A stretch of DNA of 64,000 nt from Salminus brasiliensis (Eukaryota; Chordata; Actinopteri; Characiformes; Bryconidae), in assembly GCF_030463535.1 (NCBI RefSeq), contig NC_132892.1, forward strand, positions 33,720,932 through 33,784,931, given 5' to 3'. This document shows positions 48,861 through 59,933 of the stretch, one piece after another. The position numbers and the translations under genes are program-made. The notes under the pieces are model-generated. The model did not search any database and was not told the DNA's origin. It saw only the letters and a list, made by a program, of their open reading frames with translations. Within the stretch, counting starts at the first letter, position 1. Every line of letters starts with the position of its first letter.

Positions 48861-49689
48861 TTTATGAATTAGGTTCACTTAGCTCACATTTGTTTTTATG
48901 TATTAGGTTCACACACATCAAATGTATGTTTTGGGGTCATTTACCTCACATTTATATTTGAGAATCACTTACCTTAAATGTGTATATGTCTTGGGTTCAC
49001 ACACATCACATTTATATTTGAGAATCACTTACCTTAAATGTGTATGTCTTAGGTTCACACACATCACATTTATATTTGAAGATCACTTCACATTTTTACA
49101 TGTATTAGATTTACATACATCACATGTATGCATTAGGTTCCCTTAGCTCACATCTGCTTCATGTATTAGGTTCACATACATCAAATGTATATTTTAGATT
49201 TATTTACCTCACATATTTCATTTTAGGTTCACTTACCTTTGATTTGATTTATGTGTTAGGTTTACTTATCTCATATATTTAAGGATCACTTACCTCACAT
49301 TTCTTTCTAGGTTTTAGGCTCACATACATCACATTTATGTATTAGGTTCGCTTATCTCACATTTGTTGTATGTATTAGGCTCACACACATCAAATGTATG
49401 TTTTAGACTCCATTACCTCACATTTATATTTCAGGATCAATTATCTCACATATTTAATATATGCATTAAGTTCACTCACCTCACATTTATGTGTTAGGTT
49501 CACTTACCTTACATTTATATTTCAGCATAAATTACCTCACATTTTTTATATGTATTATGTTCATGTGCATTACATATATGTATCAGGCTATTTTAGCTCA
49601 CATTTGTTTTGTGTATTAGTTCACATACATTACATTTATATGTGTTATTTGCTTTAGATTCACATGCATAACATTCAACATTTTAAGTT

Positions 49690-52150
49690 CACTTACCTTA
49701 AGTGCTACATTTTATGAACAGCATTACATTTATAACAACACTGCACATGTAGCTACCTTTACTGCCATGCTCTTGCACAATATCACAGCAATGTTAACTG
49801 TGCTAAACTACATTTTCACTACGACTATTAGTGTTTCTTTTCTTCACTGTTTTAATTATGTCTATAATAGCTTATACTGAATAATTTTACCTATGTTTTA
49901 ATACCTCATGTGTAAAAGGAGGATTAGAAAAGAACTTCATTAAATTTCATTAAACATGTACATCTTGAATATCACATTTATGCTTTAGATTCACTTACCT
50001 CACATTTTAAATATGTATTATATTCACATGCATCACATGTATGTGTCAGGCTATTTTAGCTCACATTTGTTTTGTGTATAAAGTTCACATACATTACATT
50101 TATATTTGAGGTTCACTTACACCACATTTGTTATTCACTTTAGGTTCACATGCATAACATTCACCATTTATACATAAATCTACTTACCTTACACTTAGGT
50201 GCTACATTTTATGAACAGCATTGCATTTATAACAACACTGCACATGTAGCTTGCACAATATTACAGCCATGTGAACTGTACTAAACTACATTTTCACTTA
50301 ACCCACATTTGTTATGTGTTTTAGGTTCATATGCATAACATTCAACATTTTAAATTCACATAAATTTACTTACCTTTTTATGAACAGCACTACATTTATT
50401 ACAATACTTCATATGTAACTTTACTGCCATGCTCTTGCACAATATCACAGCAATGTTAACTGTACTAAACTACATTTTCACTACCTCTATTAGTGTTTTT
50501 TCACTTCACTGTTTTAATTATGTCTATAATAGCTTTTACTGAATAGATTTACCTATGTTTTAATACCTCATGTGTAAAAGGAGGATTAGAAAAGAATTTC
50601 ATTAAACATGTACATCTTGAATATCACATTTATGCTTTAGATTCACTTACCTCACATTTTTAATATGTATTATGTTCACATGCATCACATTTATGTATCA
50701 GGCTATTTTAGCTCACATTTGTTTTGTGTATAAAGTTCACATACATTACATTTATATTTGAGGTTCACTTAACCCACATTTGTTATGTGTTTTAGGTTCA
50801 TATGCATAACATTCAACATTTTAAATCTACTTACCTTACACTTAGGTGCTACATTTTATGAACAGCATTGCATTTATAACAACACTGCACATGTAGCTAA
50901 CTTTGCTGCCATGCTCTTGCACAATATCACAGCAATGTTAACTGCGCTAAACTACATTTTCACTACCTCTGTTAGTGTTTTTTCACTTCACTGTTTTAAT
51001 TATGTCTATAATAGCTTACACTGAATAGATTTTACCTATGTTTTAATACCTCATGTGTAAAAGGAGGATTAGAAAAGAACTTCATTAAATTTCAGTAAAC
51101 ATGTACATCTTGAATATCACATTTATGCTTTAGATTCACTAGATTCACAAAATAGTATCAGGCTATTTTAGCTCACATTTGTTTTGTGTATAAAGTTCAC
51201 ATACATTACATTTATATTTGAGGTTCACTTACACCACATTTATTTAACTTACCTTACACTTAGGTGCTACATTTTATGAACAGCATTACATTTATAACAC
51301 TGCACATGTAGCTTGCACAATATTACAGCCATGTTAACTGTACTAAACTACATTTTCACTTAACCCACATTTGTTATGTGTTTTAGGTTCATATGCATAA
51401 CATTCAACATTTTAAATTCACATAAATTTACTTACCTTTTTATGAACAGCACTACATCTTGCACAATATCACAGCAATGTTAACTGTACTAAACTACATT
51501 TTCTCTACCTCTATTAGTGTATTTTCACTTCACTGTTTTAATTATGTCTATAATAGCTTTTACTGAATAGATTTTACCTGTTTTAATACCTCATGTGTAA
51601 AAGGAGGATTAGAAAAGAATTTCATTAAATTTCAGTAAACATGTACATCTTGAATATCACATTTATGCTTTAGATTCACTTACTATTATGTTCACATGCA
51701 TCACATTTATGTATCAGGCTATTTTAGCTCACATTTGTTTTGTGTATAAAGTTCACATACATTACATTTATATTTGAGGTTCACTTAACCCACATTTGTT
51801 ATTTACTTTAGGTTCATATGCATAACATTCAACATTTTAAATCTACTTACCTTACACTTAGGTGCTACATTTTATGAACAGCATTGCATTTATAACAACA
51901 CTGCACATGTAGCTAACTTTACTGCCATGCTCTTGCACAATATAACAGCAATGTTAACTGCGCGAAACTACATTTTCACTACCTCTGTTAGTGTTTTTTC
52001 ACTTCACTGTTTTAATTATGTCTATAATAGCTTATACTGATTAGATTTACCTATGTTTTAATACCTCATGTGTAAAAGGAGGATTAGCAAAGTAAGAATT
52101 TCACTTATCAGTTTAAACATGTTAATCTTAAATATCACATTTATGCTTTA
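49690..52150. repeat. Higher-order repeat with ~0.5 kb units
   Basis: A compound unit contains gcacatgtagc...gccatgctcttgcacaatatcacagcaatgttaactg, ctgttttaattatgtctataatagctt, cctcatgtgtaaaaggaggattagaaaag and a short run of the neighbouring ~30-base repeat. The cctcatgtgtaaaagga block recurs at about 49907, 50567, 51047, 51589 and 52066, giving spacings of 660, 480, 542 and 477. Copies are close to identical, so amplification is recent. There is no coding potential. Confidence 0.9.
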
Positions 52151-52189
52151 GATTCACTTATCTGACATTTCTGCTTTGGGCTCACATAT

Positions 52190-52582
52190 TTCAGGAGACA
52201 GATGTCTGTTGTTGTTGGAGTTAAGCTGAGAAACACGAAAATGAGGAAAGACGTTAGCTAGCTAGCTAACTGGCTAACTGGCTAGTCACATCCGTTTGGC
52301 TATGCTGGATCAGCTGACAGCTGTGTAGCTTTTAACTGAAATCTGCCTCAAGTTCTTCATTTTCGTGTGATATTCTTACGGTCGAAGTCTCTGTGTGGCG
52401 GATTGTGTATAGCAGCATTTATTCGTCGTGTTTTAACGGTGTCTTTGTCCAGAAACGGCAGGAAAGCCGTTAGCCATTTTAGCGTTTCCTCAGAGCAGAG
52501 CAGCGCGAGCCTCCCGCTGAACTTGACCGTCAGGGAAATTTGGCGCCTCGGGCTGGTTTATCGAGGGCGCATGTGCGGAAGA

Positions 52583-52614
<32 letters not shown>

Positions 52615-52740
52615 TCTAAACAATTTAATTCACAAAGGTATTTTAAGGAGGAGAAAATACGGCAAAGGGAAAAATTTTAAACAGAAAATAAAAGCTAAAC
52701 AATGTCGTTGCGACGTAAGGTTGTGTCACGTGACACGATT
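52190..52740. promoter_or_regulatory. CpG-rich island with CACGTG palindrome
   Basis: I count about 22 CpG in roughly 400 bases (52200-52600), far above the surrounding AT-rich DNA. It contains gttagctagctagctaactggctaactggctag, and at 52723-52736 the perfect 14-base palindrome GTGTCACGTGACAC, a high-affinity E-box of the USF/TFE type. This looks like a housekeeping-style promoter. It has no obvious gene of its own: gene 9 begins 600 bases downstream, and the minus strand leads into the satellite array. The plus-strand open frame at 52367-52744 has a low-complexity Phe/Leu run and no recognisable domain. Confidence 0.55.
52590..52612. repeat. (TTA)n microsatellite
   Basis: Poly-T followed by about seven ATT/TTA units at the edge of the CpG-rich island. 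Confidence 0.9.
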
Positions 52741-53149
52741 TTAATCTCCAAAAGCAGGAAAAGCAGAAGGATGATGACTTAAAATTATTTTTTATTATTT
52801 TAAAAAAAATTATATATGTTTTTTCGATCATTATTATAAATAAATCAGTTCTCTCTATGTATTCTATGTTTTCTGTGGGCATGGGGCTCTAATATTAAAG
52901 TAATGCAAGTAATACACATAAAAAGTAAACTTAAAGTACTTAAATAATTAGTAAACAACTTGACAGAACTTAAAATGTGCATATTGGAATGCCTCTGCTG
53001 TTTGACAATGTGTGAATAAAATATGCCTGTACTGCAAAAACACTGTAACAGCAATCAAACCAATGCTTAGTATGCAAGAAGGCCAATTATCCCCTTTTTT
53101 ATGATTTTTTAAGAAAAGCACTTTATCAGTGTGTTATTGAGAAGAATCA

Positions 53150-53333
53150 GTCTGATATATCCTTTAGAGGGTGCTCTTTCTCTGTGATGAGTCTGGTGCT
53201 GATGGGAGGAGTTGTGTGGTTGAGCATCTTTTTCATATACAAGAGAAAGAGGAAACATACCAGTCACGCCCAGCTCACTGAGAGCAAACATGAACTTTCC
53301 AATGTTTGAAGACAACCATCTGTGAATTTTACA
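53150..53333 (+). promoter_or_regulatory. 5' flank and leader of gene 9
   Basis: The block tgggaggagttgtgtggtt...aagagaaagaggaaacatacca at 53194-53262 matches 63385-63450 upstream of gene 10 (gggaggatctgtgtggtttt...aaaagaagaatataccaaac). It is a conserved leader or proximal promoter of this subfamily and differs from the gene 2-8 type. Confidence 0.5.
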
Positions 53334-56300
53334 ATGAAGATCCTCCTTATTCTCACCATTTACCAGATCAAAGGTCAGATTTTTTGCTCAGAAGATGCAC
53401 CATTACACTATACATGTTAGCCATTCATGAATTGTCACTTTAAACCTAATGAAAAGAAAAGAAGATGGAAAAATCAACAAAAATTAGAAGATTGGAAAAA
53501 ATATTGTTTTATTTTTCTGACAGGTCTACTGGATTGTGTCGACGTTATTGGCTATTCAGGCAGAGGTGTCATTATTAACTGCTATTATTCAGCATCAGTA
53601 CGAACTCAATCAAAGGTGGTCTGCAGGAAAGTACAGATCTGTGAGACCAAAATAAGAACAAATATACCAAATCAGTGGGTTCATAATGGTAAATTCCACA
53701 TGTACGATGATACCACTGCATCAGTGATTAAAGTGTTCATCAGCAATCTGAGTCTCCAGGATACTGGACTATACAGGTGTGCTTTTGTACAAGATTCTGC
53801 CTACTGGACTGTCGAAGACTGGGAGCTGAAAGTAAAAGAAGGTGAGTGAATTTGGTCTATATTTGAAGCTTCTTTAATAACATTGATTCTGGATTAAAAT
53901 TGACCATGATTCAGTGTAATCTTAAGCCTTAACAAGCCAGTACTACTCAAATAGGCAGGAACTAGAGTGAATTAACCAGATATGAGTTGTAACTGGATGG
54001 AAAACTAAATGTTTTCACCTTAAAATAAGGAGTCAGTCATTTGTTCTAGAACTAACTAGTAAAATGAGGCATTATAACACTTCGAGCCTCTTTAATACCC
54101 CTGAATATCAAATATAAAATTCAACAGAATGGAGAAAATGTCCAAATAGTGTGGGCAACTTTCTAATAAAAGTCACACCCATTTCTGACAGATCCACAGA
54201 TGCAAAAACAACTTGTCTAATCCCTGTAGAAGTACAGCCAATATAATGCCTAATGCTAGGCGTGGACTAGAGGGGTATAGCATTATAGCATTGAGCTGTG
54301 GAGAAGTGAATCTGTGTTCTCTGAAATGATGGTGGTGCTCCATCCAATAGGTTTAGGATGAGTTGAGGAGTTGAGGATGTGGTGGTGATCTTCTAACATC
54401 CTGACCTCCTTAATTCTCTTGTTGTTGAAAGCAATCAAATCATCACAGCAATTCTCCACCAACTCTTTTTAACACCCCTGATTTCAGAAAAAAATAATGA
54501 ATAAGCAGGTGTCCCAATACTTCTGTCCACTTACAGGACTTGTTTAACTTGAACAATGAGCAGGAAGGAAATGCTCATTTCTCTTGATTTTAGATTAGGG
54601 GTCTTTGTGGTTGTGACATTAATGCAGAACAAAAGAAAACACCAAAGTAATAATTGTCATAATTATGATACAGTGTATCCATGTATTGCATTAATAAGCA
54701 CATTCCACATCTGTCTGTCTGTCAACATCACAACCACTGCCTTTTCATCCCCAACAGATTTCTTTAGTGAGTTAAAGACGGTCACTGCTCAGCTTGGACA
54801 CAATGCCTCCTTCATTTGTGAATATTCAGAAATGAAAAAAATGAACCCCAAGTGCTTATTCAAAATACAAGATCTCTCTGCTGAACACATGATGCCCAAC
54901 ACTTTAACAACAGTGAGACTGCAAGAGGACTCAAGACGGTTCTCCATCTCTGACGAGAGAGACTTGAACATGTTCAGAGTTAGCATCAAAACTGTGACGG
55001 TAGACGATGCAGGGCTTTATTTCTGTGGCGTTCAGACCAACGAATCAACAGTCAGTTACATATCTGCAATCAGAAATATCCACCTACGTACTGGTGAGTA
55101 ACATGAACCATGGTTGACATTTGAAACTGCTGTATGTTTTACTTCAAAAGCAATAATATATTCCAATCTTGTAGAAAAACTTATTGAATTTGTGTAGATA
55201 AACATTTCTAATAGTATAGTTTAGTCTCAAGTCAGTACAATCTATTGACCCAACATACACCAATCAGCCATACCATTATAACCAATATTGAGGAGGTCCC
55301 TATTGTTCTACTACATTCGAGGGATGGGCTCCACAAGACCTCTTAAGGTGTCCTGTAGTTTCTGGCACCAAGAAGTTAGCAGGAGATCCTTCAAGTCCTG
55401 TAAGGTGTGAGGTTGCTCCTCCATTTACAAATCAATAGACCCTAGGCATGAAATATACTTTATGCAAGGATGCAAATGCAGATTCTTTAAGGTACGCAAA
55501 CTGGGTTTTATGTGCATCATGGCGCATTTGATATTTTCTGGAGCTCTGGAGAAGAGCTTCTGCTAAGTGTCTTGTCAATGTAAATGTAAGTGTTATAATG
55601 CAAGCGCAAACCTCATTCTGAGCACTGCAGCAAGGGGCACTACAGTGCCACTGAAGTTGTCTTGTAGACATGGCATGCTTTTCCAGTAAACTGTATCACT
55701 TGGCTCTGATGTTTTATTGTGTACTGAGTGTTTGAACCACCACAGTAAAGTAAGAACGCACTTTAAGTTTGCAAAGTGTTGGCTGGGCATTTACGTTTAC
55801 ATATTTGTGTGGAGTATGTTTCTGGCCTTAGGTGCCAATGACCCTGTCATCAGTTTAAAACCAGTGCTTTTCACTTTACCACAGTGGTTCTAATGTTATG
55901 GCTGATGAGCATATGGAAATAAAGCTTCTGTTTAAGTCTGTTTAAATATGAATTAATTTAACAAAACTATATTTCTCCCTGATTGCAGCCAGCACAGTGA
56001 TTGGTACTGAAGGTGATGTAGTGGAGGTCAGATGCCCTTATGCCTCAAACTATCAACAACATTCTAAGTATTTCTGTAAGGAGAAAGAGGACGAATGTTT
56101 AACAGAACAAACAGGCCTTCATTCTCAAACTCAGCTTCAGAAGAAGGTGAAGAGATTCTCTCTGAGTGACAACACCACTGCTGGTGTCTTCACTGTGACC
56201 ATCAGTGGACTGACCTCAGAGGATTCTGGGAAATACTGGTGTGCAGTGTGGACAGGAGTCTTGACAAACTATCTCTCCATGGAACTGAAGGTCGTCATGA

Positions 56301-59300
56301 AAGAAGGTTGGAGGCTTCTTTCATGTGTTAAATTCTAAGTGGGCTCTTTGTGCTAAGATCTTCTATGGTTTCCATTGTGCTTTCCAGAGCTTCATGTGCT
56401 TGGACGTGAAGCACTCAATATATCCATCAACTGCAGCTCTAGGACAGACTCTGAGACGAATAAAGGAAAGTTCTTCTGCATGGGACAGGAGCTTTCCAGC
56501 TGTGTCCATGAAGGAGTCAAAGTTTCTTCTGAGACAAACAGAAGTGGCAGATTCTCTCTGAGTGAAGATGCATCTGCTGGAGCCTTCAGGGTGACCATCA
56601 CTGATCTGAGAGAGGAGGATTCAGGGATGTACTGGTGTGGAGAAGAGAATTCTGGATTCGCCATTTACACTAGAGTCCACCTGCAAGTTATGAAAGGTAT
56701 GAATTTCATTGTTATTTAATTGATTGCACAGTTTTGAAAAACACTGCTTGTAGGATCAGCTAATTGGTGATTCTATGACCTTATATAATGTTTATGTGGT
56801 TTGCATGTATGTTTTTGAATGACCTTTTTCCAATAAAAGTATTCTTTAAGGTTCTTGGTTCCATGTATATAGAGCCATATACACCTAAAGAACCAATTGA
56901 ATGCAGAAATGGTTGTTCTCTGTGATAGAGTTTGCTGTATAAAGTATTTAAAGAGGCATTTTCTCAAAGGTTTTACCATTATCACAATGCAAAGAACGAT
57001 TTTATTATATTTTAGTATTATACTGAATCCTTTTTATCTAAACAAAAAGAAAGCCCTGCCAATAGAATAAGACTCCCTGGAGCATAAAACATGAACCTGT
57101 TAGCACCATGTCTAATGCCAGGCATGGGCTAAAGAGGTATACAGGCCCCAGCATTGAGCTGTGGAGCAGTGGAACTGTGTTCTCTGGAATGATGGTGGTG
57201 CTCCATCCAATACATCCTGGCTTCACTAACACTCTTGAGACTGAGTGCAATCAAATTCTTGCAGCAATGCTCCACAGTAGACAGTACTCCAACAAAAGCA
57301 GCGTAACCTATTTTTAATAACCTTGATTTCAGAAGTAACAATAAATGAGCAGGTGTTCTAATACTGTACATGCTGGCAAGTTATTGATTCATTTTGACTA
57401 TCGTTACAATCTTTTAAATTTAATATAGAAAAAATCAGTTTTCATAATATAACAAAATAAAGACTTATTAAGTTAAGCAGTGAGTTAATGTTGCACACTT
57501 ACTGGGCACAGGAAGAACAAATAAGTTTAGCATAGCTCAAAACCACTGATGACAAAATTAACCTAACTCTGAGATTAGATCAAGGGTTTTGCAAGAGCTA
57601 ATGTACCGAGCAACATGCCATACTGTGATAACAATCAGTGTTGTTTCCATTGCCCAACTTAATCTAAACAAGAAACAGGGGCTAAAAGAGAAGTGAAAAT
57701 CAACAAGAAACCAGAAAATGGAAAAAAAAACATAGTTTTTAGTAAAGCCTATGTATGTTGAGGAAAGCAGAAGAGAGAAAGACAATAATAGAAAGTCCTA
57801 AATTCGGTCCAGTTTCAATGGAGGCTATTAAGCATGTAGTGTAAACCTGTTAAAAAGCCATTGTATTAAAGCCAGTGTCATTGTGTGACAGAACTGAGCC
57901 AACAGTATGTTGCAATTTAAATAAAATTAATTTGTATGGTGCTAATTTTAACTGCCCCTGGGGAGCACAGCAAGGGTGACAGAGACAGGACATCCTTTTC
58001 AATCATTTCTGGAAAGAAAAAACATTAACAAAACACAACACAACACTAAGAATTATGCAAAAGTCAATAATAGTATGGGTGTAACAATATGTGTGTTCGT
58101 ATTGGACGGTTCTCTGTTGCAGTTGTATAGAGAATACACTGTAAGCTGTAAACTATACATTCAGGTCAGTTCAGACTACTTTACTAATAAGATCAGATAC
58201 AGCTGGTCAACAAAAGGGCAGTGCAAGAAAACGATAAGCAGCTCTAACAAGGATTTTCAGCATTTAGTAGTTTGATAGCTGAAGAAATAAAAGAAGCAGA
58301 AAGAAATAAGGATGAAGTGTCTGCACAGTGAAGGAGTATTGATGAACATATTGATGAACATAATGTGGAACCAAAGTGTGGAAAACCTGAAGCTATAAAC
58401 TGTTAGCAATTAAAGTTTGCTTTCCTCAGAGCATGTCAGCTGCCATATCAGCGGCAGTTGCTGAACTCATATGTGTCAGAGGAGACAAGTCCTTACCCGA
58501 CTAGTTTCTGGAGCATTGCTAGCACTAGGGGAAGTTATGAAGGGGTGGGATAATTGTCAGCAACAAGGCAAAATTCTCAAATGTTAGTATACATAAATAA
58601 AAAAAATAATCATTAGGTCCATTATGAATTGGAACAATTAGGTCCAAACCACAGTGTGATAAACCGTGACCTTTGAAATGGAGTGAGGCCTAATGGTGGG
58701 CAGCATAACTGACTAATGATGACTAATGCTGGAGGTCTATCAGAGGTTATTTAACAACAATGAGACACAAATCATTTGTTGCTTATAGAACATGTTAGTA
58801 TGAACAGGTGGGGATCACATGTAGGGTTAGGGTTAGGGTCAAAAATTAAGGGTGCTTCAAATAATTCTTTGAGTGATTCCAGAGAAGAATTACTTTTGGT
58901 TCCACAAAGAAATAAATGTTTTAATAGGTATCTATTAAAAACATGGTTCTCCAAGGTGTTTCGAATAACAATTTGAAACACCTTTATTTTTTTAAAGGTG
59001 TTAAGCAGGTGTCCATGTAGGGGTCAAGCATCACCAGTCTAAAAAGTCCACAGAAGAGGAAGTGGTGATGAACTATTCACTGAGGTCTGGGTGATATCCA
59101 GCTCAGGCCTTCAAACTTATCAGGAGTGGATAAGGGGCATGCATCTGTATTCAGACCCATCAAACTGTGAAGCATGGTTTCTGCTGACTCTGAATTATTG
59201 AACAGGCCTTACTCACTCCCTCATGTAGAGCTTCAGCTCCATCTGCTGGTGCTTTGTTTGGGTGTGAACTTAGCAGAGCTTGCATCTCTCAGCAGGTTTT

Positions 59301-59853
59301 CCATTGATCATCATTACACTGTATGTCTGTGTGGCTCTGCTGCTGACTGGGGGATTAGTACTGATACTTTGGAAATTGAGACGCTACAAGAAACAAGGTA
59401 CTACTCAAAACACATACACATACAGAACCTATAGAGTACAGAGTTATCTATTTCAATGTGAATGCTGTGTTTTACAATGATACTTTAATGTACTCAACAG
59501 GTTCCAGTCCATCTTCACCCAGGATGGAGATAAAAGAAAATGAAAAAGTAAGTAATACATGTTAAATGTTCGTGTAAAATTATGTAAAATATTCAGTCCT
59601 TGTCAGTGTTGTTATTCTTGTCCACTCTCAGGTTCCCACTGTGGTCTGTAACTACAAGGAAATTAAACGTAACAGAAGCCTTTCCAGATCAGATGCACAG
59701 GCAGTTCTAACTGACCCCACTTACACCACAGTGAGTTTTAAGAGAAAACCAGATACTCCCACTGATGTAATCAGTGTCTTCAGTAATAAGGAACCTGATA
59801 CTGAGTATGCCACTGTCAGACACCACCACCATTCCAGGACTGAAGTAATTTAA
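53334..59853 (+). CDS. Gene 9: four-Ig CD300/pIgR-like receptor with ITSM, 563 aa
   Basis: Eight exons: 53334-53373, 53524-53841, 54758-55093, 55989-56306, 56388-56696, 59296-59397, 59501-59547, 59632-59853. All exon junctions before the tail are phase 1. Signal peptide start MKILLILTIYQIK. Four V-type Ig domains follow (about residues 15-119, 120-231, 232-337, 338-440). They end in the motifs DTGLYRC, DAGLYFC, DSGKYWC and DSGMYWC. D3 (YFC...EC) and D4 (FFC...SC) have the CD300 second disulphide clearly. D4 follows D3 after only 81 bases of intron. There is no Ser/Thr stalk exon. The donor after D3 (gttgga) is weak, so skipping or retention is possible. TM uncharged. The tail has YKEI, PTYTTV and TEYATV; the last is an exact ITSM (TxYxxV). 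The domain number resembles pIgR, but the tail is a signalling one and no secretory-component function can be claimed. Confidence 0.87.
54165..54545 (+). mobile_element. MITE copy in gene 9 intron
   Basis: The fullest copy of the family: tgtctaatccctgtagaagtacagcc, tgcctaatgctaggcgtggactagaggggtat, gagctgtggagaagtgaat, gatggtggtgctccatccaa, and an end cccaatacttctgtccactta. It has no coding capacity and is a typical fish non-autonomous DNA transposon. Confidence 0.7.
55255..55912. mobile_element. DNA-transposon copy with AATCAGCCATA inverted repeats, nested insertion
   Basis: Left end acaccaatcagccataccattataacca at 55258; right end tggttctaatgttatggctgatgagc at about 55884-55910 is its inverted repeat. 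Internal phrases (ctccacaagacctcttaaggtgtcctgtagtttctggcacc) recur in the copy at 59934. The middle (55430-55840) differs and carries a gcttctgctaagtg...aatgtaaatgtaag tail typical of a second, inserted retroelement. Confidence 0.7.
57045..57375 (+). mobile_element. MITE copy in gene 9 intron
   Basis: Same family as 54165-54545: agaataagactccctggagcataaaacatgaacct, caccatgtctaatgccaggcatgggctaaagaggtat, gatggtggtgctccatccaatac. It lies in the 2.6 kb intron before the TM exon. Confidence 0.7.
57376..59234. other. Gene 9 large intron, remainder
   Basis: No exon recognised. Three TTAGGG units lie at about 58823-58840. The frames at 57976-58275 and 58776-58976 show no domain and no splice context matching the gene. 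Confidence 0.45.
59235..59249 (-). promoter_or_regulatory. CTCF-like site before gene 9 TM exon
   Basis: Plus strand agctccatctgctgg. The reverse complement CCAGCAGATGGAGCT matches the CTCF core at 14 of 15. It lies 46 bases before the TM exon, in the same orientation as the sites of genes 2-8. Confidence 0.45.
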
Positions 59854-59933
59854 TGCTAATGTAATCTTGCTGATGTACTTTTAAATATACACACCCACTG
59901 CCCCCTCTGTAAATGTCAATATAGAACTAAATA

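Larger units (their letters stand above)
42690..49690. repeat. Satellite-like array of a ~30-base TTAGGTTCACTTACCTCACATT unit
   Basis: About 7 kb of irregular tandem repeats whose commonest unit is ttaggttcacttacctcacatttatgta, 25-36 bases long with many variants (ttaggttcacatacatcacat, gaggatcacttaccttacat). It is AT-rich and has no long open frame of its own. Four piggyBac transposase fragments are embedded, and the block from 44.05 to about 46.7 kb is repeated as a unit at 46.78 to about 49.3 kb. On the minus strand the unit contains gaggtaagtgaac, a consensus 5' splice site; on the plus strand many copies have tttttgttttagg, resembling a 3' splice site. Confidence 0.92.

Noticed and set aside
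42690-49690. Regular spaced repeats considered as a CRISPR-like array
   Set aside because: Units are contiguous and degenerate with no unique spacers, there are no cas genes, and the DNA is vertebrate. It is a satellite.
52367-52744. 125-codon open frame in the CpG-rich island
   Set aside because: No recognisable domain, a poly-T/ATT microsatellite encodes its middle, and no paralog occurs in the window.
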